Origin: DATHWB01 sp040905965
Lineage (GTDB): Bacteria; Actinomycetota; Acidimicrobiia; Spongiisociales; ZC4RG35
Direction of reading: 5' to 3'
Assembly (NCBI GenBank): GCA_040905965.1
Contig: JBBDQP010000112.1
Location: 1 to 64,000, forward strand
Length of the DNA: 64,000 nt
Part shown: one piece after another, positions 41,754 through 51,262 of the stretch
Numbering within the stretch: the stretch's first letter is position 1
Layout of the letters: every line of letters starts with the position of its first letter
The notes under the pieces: generated by a model
Database searches by the model: none
Told to the model about the DNA's origin: nothing
What the model saw: the letters and a program-made list of their open reading frames with translations, nothing else
Translations under genes and position numbers: made by a program

Positions 41754-43790
41754 TCAGCCGAGCGCCTCGCGGCCGCGTTCCAGGACGGTGAGAAACATCG
41801 ACTCGTCGATGATCGGAATGCCGAGACTCTCCGCCTTCGAGACCTTCGATGCCCCAGGGGACTCTCCGACGACGAGTGCACGTGTGTTTTTCGAGACCGA
41901 ACCGGTCACCTTGCCTCCCCGACGGGTGATCTCGCTCTGAGCCTCTTCGCGACTGAAGGCGTCGAGAGTCCCCGAGACGACGAACGTGAGGCCATCGAGG
42001 ACGTCGGACACCTCGGCCACCTCAGGCTCGGGATCGGACATGCGCACGCCGCCCTCATGCAATCTGTCCAACAACCTCCGATTTTCATCCTCGCCGGCCC
42101 ACTCCAGCCAGGCGTTCGCGATCGTGGGTCCGATTCCGTCGATTGCGAGCAGTTCCTCTTCTGACGCCTCCACCAGCCGGTCGATCGATCCGAAGGCCCT
42201 GGCGAACTCCTCGGCGGCTTTCGGACCGACATGGCGGATCCCGAGCGCGATGATGAGGCGGGCGATAGGGCGATCACGAGCCGCCTCCACCCCCGCCATC
42301 AGGTTGCTGATCGAGACCTCTCCCCACCCCTCGAAGCCTTCGAAGGAAGCCGGGGTCAGGAAGAAGATGTCGGCGGGGTCGGAGATCAGGTCCTCGTCGA
42401 TCAGGAGTTGAATGGTCTTGTAGCCCAGCCCCTCGATGTCCATGGCGCTACGGCCGGCGAAGAAGAACAGCCACTCCCGGAGTCGCGACGGACAATGCAG
42501 GCCGCCTGTGCATCGTGCCACCTTCTCCCCTTCGGGCCTGACGATCGGGTTCGAGCAGAACGGACAGAGCGAGGGCATCGACCAAGGGATCTCGTCGCCG
42601 GTCCGCAGGGAGACGACCGGACCGACCACCTCGGGAATGACGTCTCCGGCGCGACGCACGACGACGGTGTCGCCGATCCGGACATCCTTCAGGCGAACCT
42701 GCTCTTCGTTGTGAAGCGTGGCGTTGGTCACGTTCGCCCCGCCGACGAAGACGGGTTCGAGGACCGCAAACGGAGTGGCCGCACCCGTTCGTCCCACGTT
42801 GATCGCGATGGAACGCAGCTTGGTCGTGCGTTCCTCGGGTGCGAATTTGAATGCGATCGCCCACCGAGGTGCACGGGCGGTGAAGCCGAGTTGATCCTGA
42901 ATGGCGAGCGAGTCCACCTTCACGACGACACCATCGGTCTGGTACTCGTGGTTGTTCCTCGCCTCCTCTGCATGAGAGACATAGGCGGCGACACCTTCGA
43001 TGTCAGGCACGATCTTCGACGCCGGGTTCACGCTGAGACCCAGCGAGGCGAGGTAGTCCATGGTCTCGCCGTGTGTCGCGAGATCAGGCCCGCCTTCGAT
43101 GATCCCTGCCTGGTACACCCATATCGACAGACCCCGCTCGCCGGCGATTCGCGGATCCTTCTGACGCACCGATCCGGCGGCGGCGTTGCGCGGGTTGATG
43201 AACATCCGCTCTCCGGCCTCGGCCTGTCTGATGTTGAGGGATTCGAAGGCCGCGTATGGCATATAGACCTCACCGCGTACTTCGAGGAGTTTCGGCGGCT
43301 TTTCGCCGGACAGCTCGATCGGGATCGCTTCGATCATGCGGAGATTGGCGGTGATGTCCTCACCGGTCGCTCCGTCCCCCCGAGTGGCACCCTGGACCAA
43401 CGTCCCGTCCTCGTACATGAGCGACACCGCAAGCCCGTCGACCTTCAGCTCGCATGAGTACCCGTCGGGCACGTGTTCGATCTGACGAACGATCCGTTCC
43501 TCCCAAGCCCGCAACTCGTCGACGGTCTCGGCATTGTCGAGGGAAAAAAGTCGCCGTCGATGCACGACAGGAGCGAACAGCCCCGAGAGCGGGCCGCCGA
43601 CCCGGGCGGTTGGCGAGTCGGGCGTGATCAGCTCCGGATGCTGCTCTTCGAGCGCCTCGAGTTCCCGAACCAAAGCGTCGTATTCGGCGTCGGCGATCTC
43701 CGGCTCATCGAGCACGTGGTAGCGGTGACCGTGGTAGTGGATGGCGGCGCGCAACTCTTCTGCCCGAGCGACCGGATCGATCGTGGTCAT
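41754..43790 (-). CDS. ligA: NAD-dependent DNA ligase
   Basis: A 678-residue ligase, of normal length. Adenylation domain with YSCELKVDGLAVSLMYEDG (Lys116), GDGATGEDITANLRMI and later VVVKVDSLAIQDQLG. The OB fold and zinc finger follow (CPFCSNPIVRPEGEKVARC then CP), then HhH repeats (IDGIGPTIANAWLEW) and a BRCT domain ending GESPGASKVSKAESLGIP. ATG at 43790 gives the usual MTTIDPVARAEELRA N-terminus. It is the last gene in an operon with mnmA, the desulfurase and pepA. Confidence 0.96.
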   Translation of the reverse strand: MTTIDPVARAEELRAAIHYHGHRYHVLDEPEIADAEYDALVRELEALEEQHPELITPDSPTARVGGPLSGLFAPVVHRRRLFSLDNAETVDELRAWEERIVRQIEHVPDGYSCELKVDGLAVSLMYEDGTLVQGATRGDGATGEDITANLRMIEAIPIELSGEKPPKLLEVRGEVYMPYAAFESLNIRQAEAGERMFINPRNAAAGSVRQKDPRIAGERGLSIWVYQAGIIEGGPDLATHGETMDYLASLGLSVNPASKIVPDIEGVAAYVSHAEEARNNHEYQTDGVVVKVDSLAIQDQLGFTARAPRWAIAFKFAPEERTTKLRSIAINVGRTGAATPFAVLEPVFVGGANVTNATLHNEEQVRLKDVRIGDTVVVRRAGDVIPEVVGPVVSLRTGDEIPWSMPSLCPFCSNPIVRPEGEKVARCTGGLHCPSRLREWLFFFAGRSAMDIEGLGYKTIQLLIDEDLISDPADIFFLTPASFEGFEGWGEVSISNLMAGVEAARDRPIARLIIALGIRHVGPKAAEEFARAFGSIDRLVEASEEELLAIDGIGPTIANAWLEWAGEDENRRLLDRLHEGGVRMSDPEPEVAEVSDVLDGLTFVVSGTLDAFSREEAQSEITRRGGKVTGSVSKNTRALVVGESPGASKVSKAESLGIPIIDESMFLTVLERGREALG

Positions 43791-43827
43791 GGCAGCGATG
43801 CCAGGCACGGACAGGAGCGGTGCGGCG

Positions 43828-44889
43828 TCACGCTGCCCGCCAAGTCCGGCTGATGATGCCGCCGCCGAGCACTTCGTCCCCTCGGTAGAAGGCCGCGGTC
43901 TGACCCGGGGCGACCGCCATCTGCGGTTCGATGAATCCGACCGTGCCATCGCCGGTCCAGATGGCCCCCACCGCTTCGGAGTGCGCCCGGGACTGCACGA
44001 GCGTCTTCTCCCCCGGCTCGAGCGGTCCGGAGGTCCATGTCGCTCCGGACAGTTCGAATCCCTCGCTGGTCAGATGATCCCGCGTCCCGATCGTGACCGT
44101 CCTGGTCGGCGCGTCCACTGCGACGACATAGTGCGGTTCACCGAGTGCGACACCCAACCCGCGCCGCTGGCCGACCGTGAATCCCGCGACCCCGTCGTGG
44201 CTACCGACCTCCCGCCCGTCCGTCGTCACGAGTGCCCCCGGCTCGACCGCCTCCGGCGCCTGGCCTCGCAGAAAGGTGCGGTAGTCACGCTGTCCGACGA
44301 AACAGATGTCCATGCTCTCGGCCTTGTACGCCGTGCGAAGCCCCAACTGGGCCGCCAACTCGCGAACTGCGGGCTTTTCGAGATCACCGACCGGAAAGCG
44401 GACACGTGCGAGCTCGTCCTGACCGAGCATCGACAGCACATAGCTCTGGTCCTTCGCCGTGTCCGTCCCACGACGCAACCGATACCGGCCGGCATGACGA
44501 TCCACTCGTGCGTAGTGACCGGTCACAACAACGTCGCAGTCGAATTCGGAAGCCTGGGACATGAGGCGAGAGAACTTGACCGTCCGATTGCACTCGACGC
44601 ACGGGTTGGGCGTCCGACCGGACAGATAGTCCGAGACGAACCCGTCGATCACGCCCCGAGAAAAGTCCTCGGTGTAGTCGAGCACGTAGTACGGAATATC
44701 GAGTTGGGCGGCGACGCGACGGGCATCCTCGGAATCGGAGACCGTGCAACACCCCGACGTCGGCATCTCACCGTTCGGGCCTGCCCACAACTTGAGGGTG
44801 ACACCGATCACTTCGTGCCCGTCGGCCACCATTCGGGCGGCTGCGACGGACGAGTCCACGCCCCCAGACATCGCCACGAGCGCCTTCAT
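43828..44889 (-). CDS. mnmA: tRNA-specific 2-thiouridylase
   Basis: A 353-residue PP-loop enzyme that thiolates U34 of Lys, Glu and Gln tRNAs. VAMSGGVDSSVAAARM is the ATP motif, GRTPNPCVECNRTVKFS has the first catalytic Cys, SMDICFVGQRDYRTFL the second, and GQRRGLGVALGEPHYVVAVD the later motif. Its ATG shares four bases with the stop of the cysteine desulfurase gene (ATGA), consistent with the desulfurase feeding sulfur to MnmA. Confidence 0.96.
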   Translation of the reverse strand: MKALVAMSGGVDSSVAAARMVADGHEVIGVTLKLWAGPNGEMPTSGCCTVSDSEDARRVAAQLDIPYYVLDYTEDFSRGVIDGFVSDYLSGRTPNPCVECNRTVKFSRLMSQASEFDCDVVVTGHYARVDRHAGRYRLRRGTDTAKDQSYVLSMLGQDELARVRFPVGDLEKPAVRELAAQLGLRTAYKAESMDICFVGQRDYRTFLRGQAPEAVEPGALVTTDGREVGSHDGVAGFTVGQRRGLGVALGEPHYVVAVDAPTRTVTIGTRDHLTSEGFELSGATWTSGPLEPGEKTLVQSRAHSEAVGAIWTGDGTVGFIEPQMAVAPGQTAAFYRGDEVLGGGIISRTWRAA

Positions 44890-45992
44890 GCGGGAACGCC
44901 CGCAGCGATGCGAACGGCCTCGGCCGCGCGTTCTGCGTCTTCGAGCGTCGAGTTCCACCCGAACGAGAACCGGAGATACTCGCGGGGCTCGTCCACGCCC
45001 ATGGCAGCGAGAACATGCGAGATCGTGTTCGCCCCCGACTGACATGCGGAGGCCGACGAAGCCGCCACCCCGCGCTGGTCGAGCCGTACCAGCATCGTCT
45101 CGTTCCGCTGGCCGGCCAGACGCAGGTGCGCATGTTGAACGAGCGAATGCTCGCTCGGCACGGTGCGACGGGCGATGTCGACGACGAGTTCCTCGAAGCG
45201 TGCCCGGATCGCCCCGACTCGGTCCCGGAACATCGAACGGTCCGCGACCGTCGCCTCCACGGCAGCAGCAAACCCCACCGCACCCGCCACGTTGTGGGTA
45301 CCGGAACGTCGCCCCAGCTCCTGGCCGCCCCCGTGCAGCACCGGCTCCAGCCGCACTCCGTCACGCACGTAGAGAACACCGACACCTTTGGGACCGCCGA
45401 ACTTGTGACCGGCCAGAGACAACAGGTCGATTCCGTCGACAGTCACATCCTCGGAGATGAACGCCTGGACGGCGTCGGTGTGGAGCAACGTTCGTCCATC
45501 GAGCAAGGCCGAGATCTCCGACAACGGCTGGAGGGTGCCGGTCTCGTTGTTGGCCCACATCACCGAAACGACTCTGGTTTCGGGGGTCACCGCTGCCAGC
45601 ACTCCGTCGGGGTCGACCCTGCCGATCGAGTCCACACCGACGACCGCAACCCCACCGCCCATCCGGCGGATGAACTCGGCGGATTCGAGCACCGCCTCGT
45701 GTTCGGTGGCAACCGTCACCACACCCCCGATCCCCTCGGACAGCGCCGCTCCCTTGACCGCCAGATTGTCCGCCTCAGTCCCGCCTGCGGTGAAGACGAT
45801 CTCCTGCGGGGCACAGCCAAGGACAACCGCCACGCGCTCACGCGCCTCCTCGAGTGCGTTCTTGGCGCGGCGCGACACCCCGTGGGATCCGGAGGGGTTG
45901 CCATACGAGCCGGCGAGGTACGGCTCCATCGCCTCGCGGACCTCGGGGCGCATCGGCGTCGTCGCCGCATGGTCGAGGTAGACGTCGTTCAC
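44886..45992 (-). CDS. Cysteine desulfurase (IscS/NifS family)
   Basis: A 368-residue PLP enzyme. VYLDHAATTPMRPEVREAM is the N-terminal motif, FTAGGTEADNLAVKG the cofactor loop, SLAGHKFGGPKGVGVLYV the Schiff-base lysine, and SSASACQSGANTISHVL the active Cys on a short loop. GTG at 45992 is the first start directly before the conserved LDHAATT; the frame reaches 46109 with little conserved. Directly upstream of mnmA, it most likely supplies persulfide for tRNA thiolation, perhaps also for iron-sulfur clusters. Confidence 0.9.
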   Translation of the reverse strand: MNDVYLDHAATTPMRPEVREAMEPYLAGSYGNPSGSHGVSRRAKNALEEARERVAVVLGCAPQEIVFTAGGTEADNLAVKGAALSEGIGGVVTVATEHEAVLESAEFIRRMGGGVAVVGVDSIGRVDPDGVLAAVTPETRVVSVMWANNETGTLQPLSEISALLDGRTLLHTDAVQAFISEDVTVDGIDLLSLAGHKFGGPKGVGVLYVRDGVRLEPVLHGGGQELGRRSGTHNVAGAVGFAAAVEATVADRSMFRDRVGAIRARFEELVVDIARRTVPSEHSLVQHAHLRLAGQRNETMLVRLDQRGVAASSASACQSGANTISHVLAAMGVDEPREYLRFSFGWNSTLEDAERAAEAVRIAAGVPA

Positions 45993-46063
45993 ATCACCGG
46001 GGATGTTCGCAGATCCAGGGATCCATTCGGAAACGGACTGTGAGCGATCCGTCAGCGGTGTGA

Positions 46064-46600
46064 TCACACCCGAACGTGTCGGGTCCCGCCCGGGAACGAC
46101 ACGATCCACACCAGCCCTCTCTGACGGGTGATACGAGCACGGGCAGCTCGGATCGGCTCGGGAGCCACCAGGGCAGCCAGGGCGAACGAATCCGGCAGAT
46201 CGGCTGGGAGGGGTTCGTGTTCACGCATGTGCTGACGCCACACTGCCCGCAACCGACGCCCGCCGATCTGGCCTGCGGCAGCCATGCGCGCCAGTTCGCT
46301 CCCCTCTGACGGGAACGGAAGGAAGCGCAACGAGGCCTGCGCCTCCCTGTTGACTCCGGTCGCCTCTTCCCGCCCAAATCCGAGCGTCACGACCAGCTCC
46401 TGGCGACGCTGTGGAAGGTCGAATCGCACTTCCCATCGCACTGACCGACCGTCGGCATCGACGCCATCTTCGGTACCGATCTGCCACGGACCGGTCTCCG
46501 CCCCGTGCGCAGTGGCGATTGGGGTCGTGACGGCGATCGCCTCGGTCGACGTGCACGACCCGGAGAGCCCGGGCACTGCCAGAAGACGCTCGTCGTTCAC
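46064..46600 (-). CDS. Hypothetical protein, 178 residues
   Basis: Not recognised. GTG at 46600 overlaps the pepA stop by four bases (GTGA), a strong sign of a real, coupled gene. The protein has a beta-rich first half (WEVRFDLPQRRQELVVTLGF) and a helical, Arg-rich second half (GQIGGRRLRAVWRQHMREHE). It has no membrane segment. It lies between pepA and the cysteine desulfurase gene in the operon. Function unknown. Confidence 0.65.
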   Translation of the reverse strand: MNDERLLAVPGLSGSCTSTEAIAVTTPIATAHGAETGPWQIGTEDGVDADGRSVRWEVRFDLPQRRQELVVTLGFGREEATGVNREAQASLRFLPFPSEGSELARMAAAGQIGGRRLRAVWRQHMREHEPLPADLPDSFALAALVAPEPIRAARARITRQRGLVWIVSFPGGTRHVRV

Positions 46601-48051
46601 CCGGCCAGCGTCCGGGCCAGCTCGATCAGCGTGCGGACCCCGTATCCCGTGCCGCCCTTGAGGATGTAGTGCTCGGTGTCGTCCACGAAAGCGGGACCGG
46701 CGATGTCGATGTGAACCCATGGCTCGTCGGCGACGAATTCCTCGAGGAACAGCGCGGCGCCGATACCCCCGCCGTACTTGATGCCGAACGTGTTCTTCAC
46801 GTCTGCCACGTTGGACTCGTTCCACTTCCGATAGTCCGTCGGCATCGGCAGCGTCCACGCCCGCTCACCGGCACTGTCTGCCGCGTGCTGCAGCCGATGG
46901 GCGAGTTCCGGGTCTCTGGCGTAGATCCCGGCGATCTTCGGGCCCAGCGCCACCTTGGTCGCACCCGTCAACGTTGCAACGTCGACGATCAGGTCGGCGT
47001 CGAGTTCCGTCGCCAGACACAGAGCGTCCGCCATCACGAGTCGACCCTCCGCATCGGTGTTCCCCACTTCCACGGTCGTTCCGTTTCGATAGGTGATCAC
47101 GTCAGACGGCCGCTGCGCTCCACCCCCGACAAGGTTCTCGGCCAGCGGGAGGTAGGCAGTCACCTTCGTGCGCAGTTTGAGCCGGGCGATCGCTTCGACC
47201 GCAGCTGCGACCGCAGCTGCTCCTGCCATATCTGACTTCATGGACGCCATGAAGTCGGACGACTTGATGTTGAGCCCCCCTGAGTCGAACACGATGCCCT
47301 TCCCAACGAGAACGAGGTGGGCCTTCGGGCGCGACGGCGTGTACTCGAGTTTGACCATCGCCGGTCCCCGATCCGATCCTCCCCCGACGGCGAGAAGTCC
47401 CGCCATCTCGCGTTCGACAAGGTCGTCGCCCGACCACACCTCGAACGAGATCTCGGCTCTCGACGCCCACGACGTGATGCGACGGGCGAGGTCCAGAGGC
47501 GCCTTGCCCTTCGGTGGCTCGTTCACCAGGTCGCGGGCGAAACCCACCGCCTCGGCGATCACCTTCGACGACTCGACTTCGCTGGGAAGTTCCTTGGGCC
47601 CTCCGACCAGTTCGACGTTCAACTCAGAACGCGAGTCACTCTTCGACTTGTACGTCTCGAACACGTAGTCAGCCAGCGCGATCCCTTCGAGAACCGCGCC
47701 AAGAGCACCGTCGAGGTCCACCTGATGCAGCGTCGTGGCGACCACCCGGACCTTTCCGGGGAGGGCACGACGCCCGTGTCCCGCCGCCTGACGGAGCCCC
47801 TCCAGGTCGAGATCTGATCCGAGACCCACCACGACGATCGTGCGAGGACCGGTATCCGTCGGATTGGGAAGAGTCGCCGTCTGGCCAGCCTCTCCTTCGA
47901 ACCCCGCCGCCTCCAGAGCGCCTCGCACCCATCCACCGAGAGCCCTGGTCACACCATTGGTACCGGCGGCGGCGCGGCGCTCCGAATACATTCCAACAAT
48001 GACGGCGTCGGCTGTGGCGACCGAGAACGAACGAACGGTGCGGGCTTGCAT
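46597..48051 (-). CDS. pepA: Leucyl aminopeptidase (M17)
   Basis: A 484-residue two-metal aminopeptidase. The catalytic domain starts with DLVNEPPKGKAPLDLARRI; VLVGKGIVFDSGGLNIKSS has the first metal Lys/Asp, KSDMAGAAAVAAAVEA follows, and EVGNTDAEGRLVMADAL is the family signature. The N-terminal macro-like domain (about 1-160) is shorter and less conserved. ATG at 48051 begins MQARTVRSFSVATADAV. It heads the operon that ends with ligA. Confidence 0.93.
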   Translation of the reverse strand: MQARTVRSFSVATADAVIVGMYSERRAAAGTNGVTRALGGWVRGALEAAGFEGEAGQTATLPNPTDTGPRTIVVVGLGSDLDLEGLRQAAGHGRRALPGKVRVVATTLHQVDLDGALGAVLEGIALADYVFETYKSKSDSRSELNVELVGGPKELPSEVESSKVIAEAVGFARDLVNEPPKGKAPLDLARRITSWASRAEISFEVWSGDDLVEREMAGLLAVGGGSDRGPAMVKLEYTPSRPKAHLVLVGKGIVFDSGGLNIKSSDFMASMKSDMAGAAAVAAAVEAIARLKLRTKVTAYLPLAENLVGGGAQRPSDVITYRNGTTVEVGNTDAEGRLVMADALCLATELDADLIVDVATLTGATKVALGPKIAGIYARDPELAHRLQHAADSAGERAWTLPMPTDYRKWNESNVADVKNTFGIKYGGGIGAALFLEEFVADEPWVHIDIAGPAFVDDTEHYILKGGTGYGVRTLIELARTLAG

Positions 48052-48086
48052 ACAGGCTCCAGGGGACGACAGAGAGGTCAGGATAC

Positions 48087-48530
48087 GTGGAAGATCGGCA
48101 GCGTTTGGAGGTGGCCAAGGCCGAAGCGAAACGGGGTCTCGACTCGGGAGGGATCCCGATCGGTGCCGCCCTCTTCGGTCCGGACGGCGCGCTGTGGGGA
48201 AAGGGCCACAATCGCCGCATTCAGGACGGGGATCCGACGATCCACGGGGAGACCGCAGCCTTCCGGGCGGCCGGCCGCCGTCGCAGCTACCAGGGCACGA
48301 CCATGGCGACGACACTCTCCCCTTGCTGGTACTGCTCGGGACTGGTGCGCCAGTTCGGCATCTCCCGGGTGGTCATCGGTGAGGCCACGACGTTCGTCGG
48401 AGGACACGACTGGCTCGCGGACCACGGAGTCGAGATCGTGCTGTTCGAGGATCCCGACTGCATCGAGATGATGCGACGCTTCGAGTCAGAGAACCCGGAC
48501 GTGTGGGCAGAGGACATCGGCGCGGACTGA
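48087..48530 (+). CDS. Cytosine deaminase, yeast FCY1-like (CDA-fold nucleobase deaminase)
   Basis: A 147-residue zinc enzyme. GDPTIHGETAAFRAAG has the zinc His and catalytic Glu, and TLSPCWYCSGLVRQFGIS the two zinc Cys. The following GEATTFVGGHDWLADHG, VVLFEDPDC-like (here EIVLFEDPDCIEMM) and PDVWAEDIGAD match the fungal cytosine deaminase C-terminus closely, including the final WxEDIG. Bacterial cytosine deaminases of CodA type are unrelated. GTG at 48087 starts it. It is divergent from pepA. Guanine or other nucleobase deaminase activity is the alternative. Confidence 0.8.
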   Translation: MEDRQRLEVAKAEAKRGLDSGGIPIGAALFGPDGALWGKGHNRRIQDGDPTIHGETAAFRAAGRRRSYQGTTMATTLSPCWYCSGLVRQFGISRVVIGEATTFVGGHDWLADHGVEIVLFEDPDCIEMMRRFESENPDVWAEDIGAD

Positions 48531-48631
48531 CGGACTAGGTCGTCAACCAACCCCTCGCGCCAGGACGAGCAGACGTCTGACCGGAGCACGGAATTGAAGG
48601 TCCAGTGGGAACTGTTCCTAGCCTCCAGGCC

Positions 48632-49078
48632 ATGACCAGGATCACCCAGCACGTCGACATCGCAGCGCCGTTGGCGACGGTCTGGCAGGCGGCCTCCGAT
48701 CTCGCCACCCACGACCGGTGGATGGCTGACGCCGAATCCATCGTCTTCCTGTCGGAGACCAGGTCAGGCCTCGGCACGGTGATGGAGGTTCGGACGGTCG
48801 TGGGACCGTTCCGAACGACGGACGTGATGGAAGTGACCGAATGGGAGGAGGGTCGCACGATCGGGGTCCGGCACGCCGGCCTCGTCCAGGGTACGGGCAG
48901 GTTCACACTCGCACCCATGGCAGGCGGAACTCGGTTCACGTGGACCGAGGATCTCACCTTCCCGATCTGGCTGGGAGGAGCGGTCACGGCCACCCTGGCC
49001 AAGCCTGTCCTCGGTCTGATCTGGCGGCGCAATCTTCGGGGCCTCAAGACCCATCTGGAAGGCCGCGCCGCTTCTTGA
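48632..49078 (+). CDS. SRPBCC-fold (polyketide cyclase/START-like) protein
   Basis: A 148-residue small-ligand-binding fold. It begins ITQHVDIAAPLATVWQAASD, the usual first strand and helix, and contains GTVMEVRTVVGPFRTTDVME and GGTRFTWTEDLTFPIW, ending with LIWRRNLRGLKTHLEGR, a long C-terminal helix. ATG at 48632 preferred over GTG at 48605. Ligand unknown; probably co-transcribed with the channel-like gene 50 bp downstream. Confidence 0.8.
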   Translation: MTRITQHVDIAAPLATVWQAASDLATHDRWMADAESIVFLSETRSGLGTVMEVRTVVGPFRTTDVMEVTEWEEGRTIGVRHAGLVQGTGRFTLAPMAGGTRFTWTEDLTFPIWLGGAVTATLAKPVLGLIWRRNLRGLKTHLEGRAAS

Positions 49079-49128
49079 ACGGGAGTTGAGATCGAGAAGC
49101 GGGCAGCAGCGCGGTGTATACATCTCGC

Positions 49129-49824
49129 ATGACGACTCCGAGACTTCCGACGCAACGCTCCCCCGCAGACCGTGAGATCTGGGCGGACGAACTGCTGGAC
49201 AGACTCACCCCGGCAATGAGCGCCCTCGCGGTCGTCTTTCTCCTCGTCGTCTTCGGCGAGTCGCTGGCGACGCCTGAGACAGGTCTGAGTACGGCGTTGA
49301 CGGTGATGGGATGGCTCATATGGCTCGCATTCGTGGCCGAATTCGTCGCCCGGCTGGCCGTGACCCCGGACACTTCGGCATTCCTCAAACGAAATTGGTG
49401 GCAGGTCCTCTTCCTCGTCCTGCCATTCCTGCGGATCCTTCGTCTCGTACGAGTGGTCCGGCTTCTCCGCACCGGCCGGGTCCTCTCGTCGGCGATCAGG
49501 TCTTCCCGTTCGGCAGGCCGTGTGCTCGGCAGCCGAATCGGATGGCTGGCGATGGTCTCAGCGATCACCATCCTGGGAAGCAGCCAACTCCTGTTCGAGT
49601 TCGGAATCTTCACCAGGTACGGGGACGCATTGCACGCCGCCGCGCTCGCGACGATCGCCGGCGAACCTATCGGTCATCCCGACGCCTTCGCCATGAGTCT
49701 CGAAGTGGCACTCGCCGCCTTCTCGGTCGTCGTCTTTGCCACGCTCGCAGGAACGCTCGGGGCGTACTTCCTGGAGACCGCCGAACTCCGACGCCAGGTG
49801 CCGACGCCGGGCAACGGAAGATGA
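49129..49824 (+). CDS. Voltage-sensor/ion-channel-like membrane protein lacking a K+ filter
   Basis: A 231-residue protein. Helices: SALAVVFLLVVFGE (about 23-38), TVMGWLIWLAFVAEFVARL, a positively charged S4-like run (ILRLVRVVRLLRTGRVLSSA with an Arg every third residue), then a linker helix and last helix (MSLEVALAAFSVVVFATLAG). This is a voltage-sensor plus pore layout, but the pore loop reads ATIAGEPIGH where a K+ channel would have TVGYG, so selectivity is not potassium or the protein is a sensor only. ATG at 49129; a GTG 15 bp upstream is possible. Confidence 0.7.
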   Translation: MTTPRLPTQRSPADREIWADELLDRLTPAMSALAVVFLLVVFGESLATPETGLSTALTVMGWLIWLAFVAEFVARLAVTPDTSAFLKRNWWQVLFLVLPFLRILRLVRVVRLLRTGRVLSSAIRSSRSAGRVLGSRIGWLAMVSAITILGSSQLLFEFGIFTRYGDALHAAALATIAGEPIGHPDAFAMSLEVALAAFSVVVFATLAGTLGAYFLETAELRRQVPTPGNGR

Positions 49825-49868
49825 ACGCGGCGAGTTGACCGCAACGGCGCAGAGGCTGGTGGAGCCCG

Positions 49869-51110
49869 TCAGCGACGCCGACGTCGGCGACGACGCTCGG
49901 CTTGGCTGAGGGTCTTGACTTCCGGCGGCGGTGGTGGTTCCCAACCGGCCAGGTCGTCGAGGCGCTCGTCGTTCGAGAACATCTTCACGATCGGCTCGTT
50001 CAGACCGGCTTGCAGCATGATCGCCTTGACCATGTCGTGCTGGTCCCACTCGACGAGAGTGACGACCAATCCTTCCTCGCCGGCACGGGCAGTCCGGCCG
50101 GAACGGTGAACGTACACGCGGGGGTCGTCCGGCGGCTCGTAGTGGATGACGACATCGAGTCCGTCGATGTGGAGCCCACGGGCCGCCACATTGGTGGCCA
50201 CGAGCACCGGCAACCCGCCGTCCACGAACCTGGCGAGTGTCTTCTCCCGTTGGGACTGCTGGATGTCACCATGGATTGCCGCAGCCTTCACACCGGCATC
50301 ACGGAGAGCCTTCGCCAGATAATCGCAGTCCCGCTTGGTCCGGGTGAAGACGATCGTCCGGTCGAACTGCGACGCGATCCGGGCCACGATGTCGGGTTTG
50401 TCCACCCGGTGTGCCTCGATGAAGCGATGGATCGACGTCTCGACCATGACGCTCGTCGACTCCACCTCATGGCTGATCGGATCCGTCATGTACTTGTGGA
50501 CGATGTTCCTGACCTGATAGTCCAGCGTCGCCGAGAACAACAGCGTGCGATGATTTCCGCCTACTGCCCGCATGATCTTGTGAACCTGGGGAAGAAAGCC
50601 CATGTTCGCCATCTCGTCGGCCTCGTCGATGACCACCGTCTCGACCTCATCGAGAATGGCCGCCTTCCGGTCGACGAGGTCGATCAAGCGTCCCGGCGTG
50701 GCAACCACGACCTCGGCACCCCCCTCGAGCAGATCGATCTGATCGCCGACGGAGACACCGCCGTACACCGAGACCATCTCGAATCCGCGGGCGTTCACGA
50801 ACGGCTCCAATGCGTCTGCGACCTGGGAGCACAGTTCACGGGTGGGGACGAGAACGAGTGCCTTCGGATGCTTCGGTCGGGCGTCGCGGAGGCGCTCGAC
50901 GAGCGGCAGGCCGAACGCCAGGGTCTTGCCTGACCCCGTCTTGGCTTTGCCCAAGACGTCGTTTCCGGTGAGGGCGTCGGGGATGACGAGAGACTGGATC
51001 GGGAACGGGGAGGTGATCCCCTGACTGGACAGGATCTCGATGAGATCCGAGGCGATTCCGAGTTCCTGGAATGTCGTTGCGGTGGTGGTTTCTTCGGCGG
51101 CGGTGGTCAC
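49869..51110 (-). CDS. DEAD-box RNA helicase
   Basis: A 413-residue helicase. The Q motif is TFQELGIASDLIEILSSQGI, Walker A GKAKTGSGKTLAFGLPL, Ia PTRELCSQV, Ib TPGRLIDL, II VIDEADEMANMG, III LLFSATLD, IV IVFTRTKRDCDY, V VATNVAARGLHIDGLDVVI and VI YVHRSGRTARAGE. The short, Arg-rich tail binds RNA non-specifically. This is the RhlE/CshA type used in ribosome assembly and cold adaptation. GTG start at 51110. Downstream of enoyl-CoA hydratase on the same strand, 152 bp apart. Confidence 0.93.
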   Translation of the reverse strand: MTTAAEETTTATTFQELGIASDLIEILSSQGITSPFPIQSLVIPDALTGNDVLGKAKTGSGKTLAFGLPLVERLRDARPKHPKALVLVPTRELCSQVADALEPFVNARGFEMVSVYGGVSVGDQIDLLEGGAEVVVATPGRLIDLVDRKAAILDEVETVVIDEADEMANMGFLPQVHKIMRAVGGNHRTLLFSATLDYQVRNIVHKYMTDPISHEVESTSVMVETSIHRFIEAHRVDKPDIVARIASQFDRTIVFTRTKRDCDYLAKALRDAGVKAAAIHGDIQQSQREKTLARFVDGGLPVLVATNVAARGLHIDGLDVVIHYEPPDDPRVYVHRSGRTARAGEEGLVVTLVEWDQHDMVKAIMLQAGLNEPIVKMFSNDERLDDLAGWEPPPPPEVKTLSQAERRRRRRRR

Positions 51111-51262
51111 GTTGCTCCTGGCTGACTGCGATGCTCGATCCCCGTGCGGGAGAGCCGCTGGGAGTCCCCAGCTCGCGTCACAGGATACCCATCAAACCCG
51201 GCTGACCCGTCATCGGCGGAGGTTGAGGCCTTCGATCGGGACAGCAGGGGACACCGGGCGTT

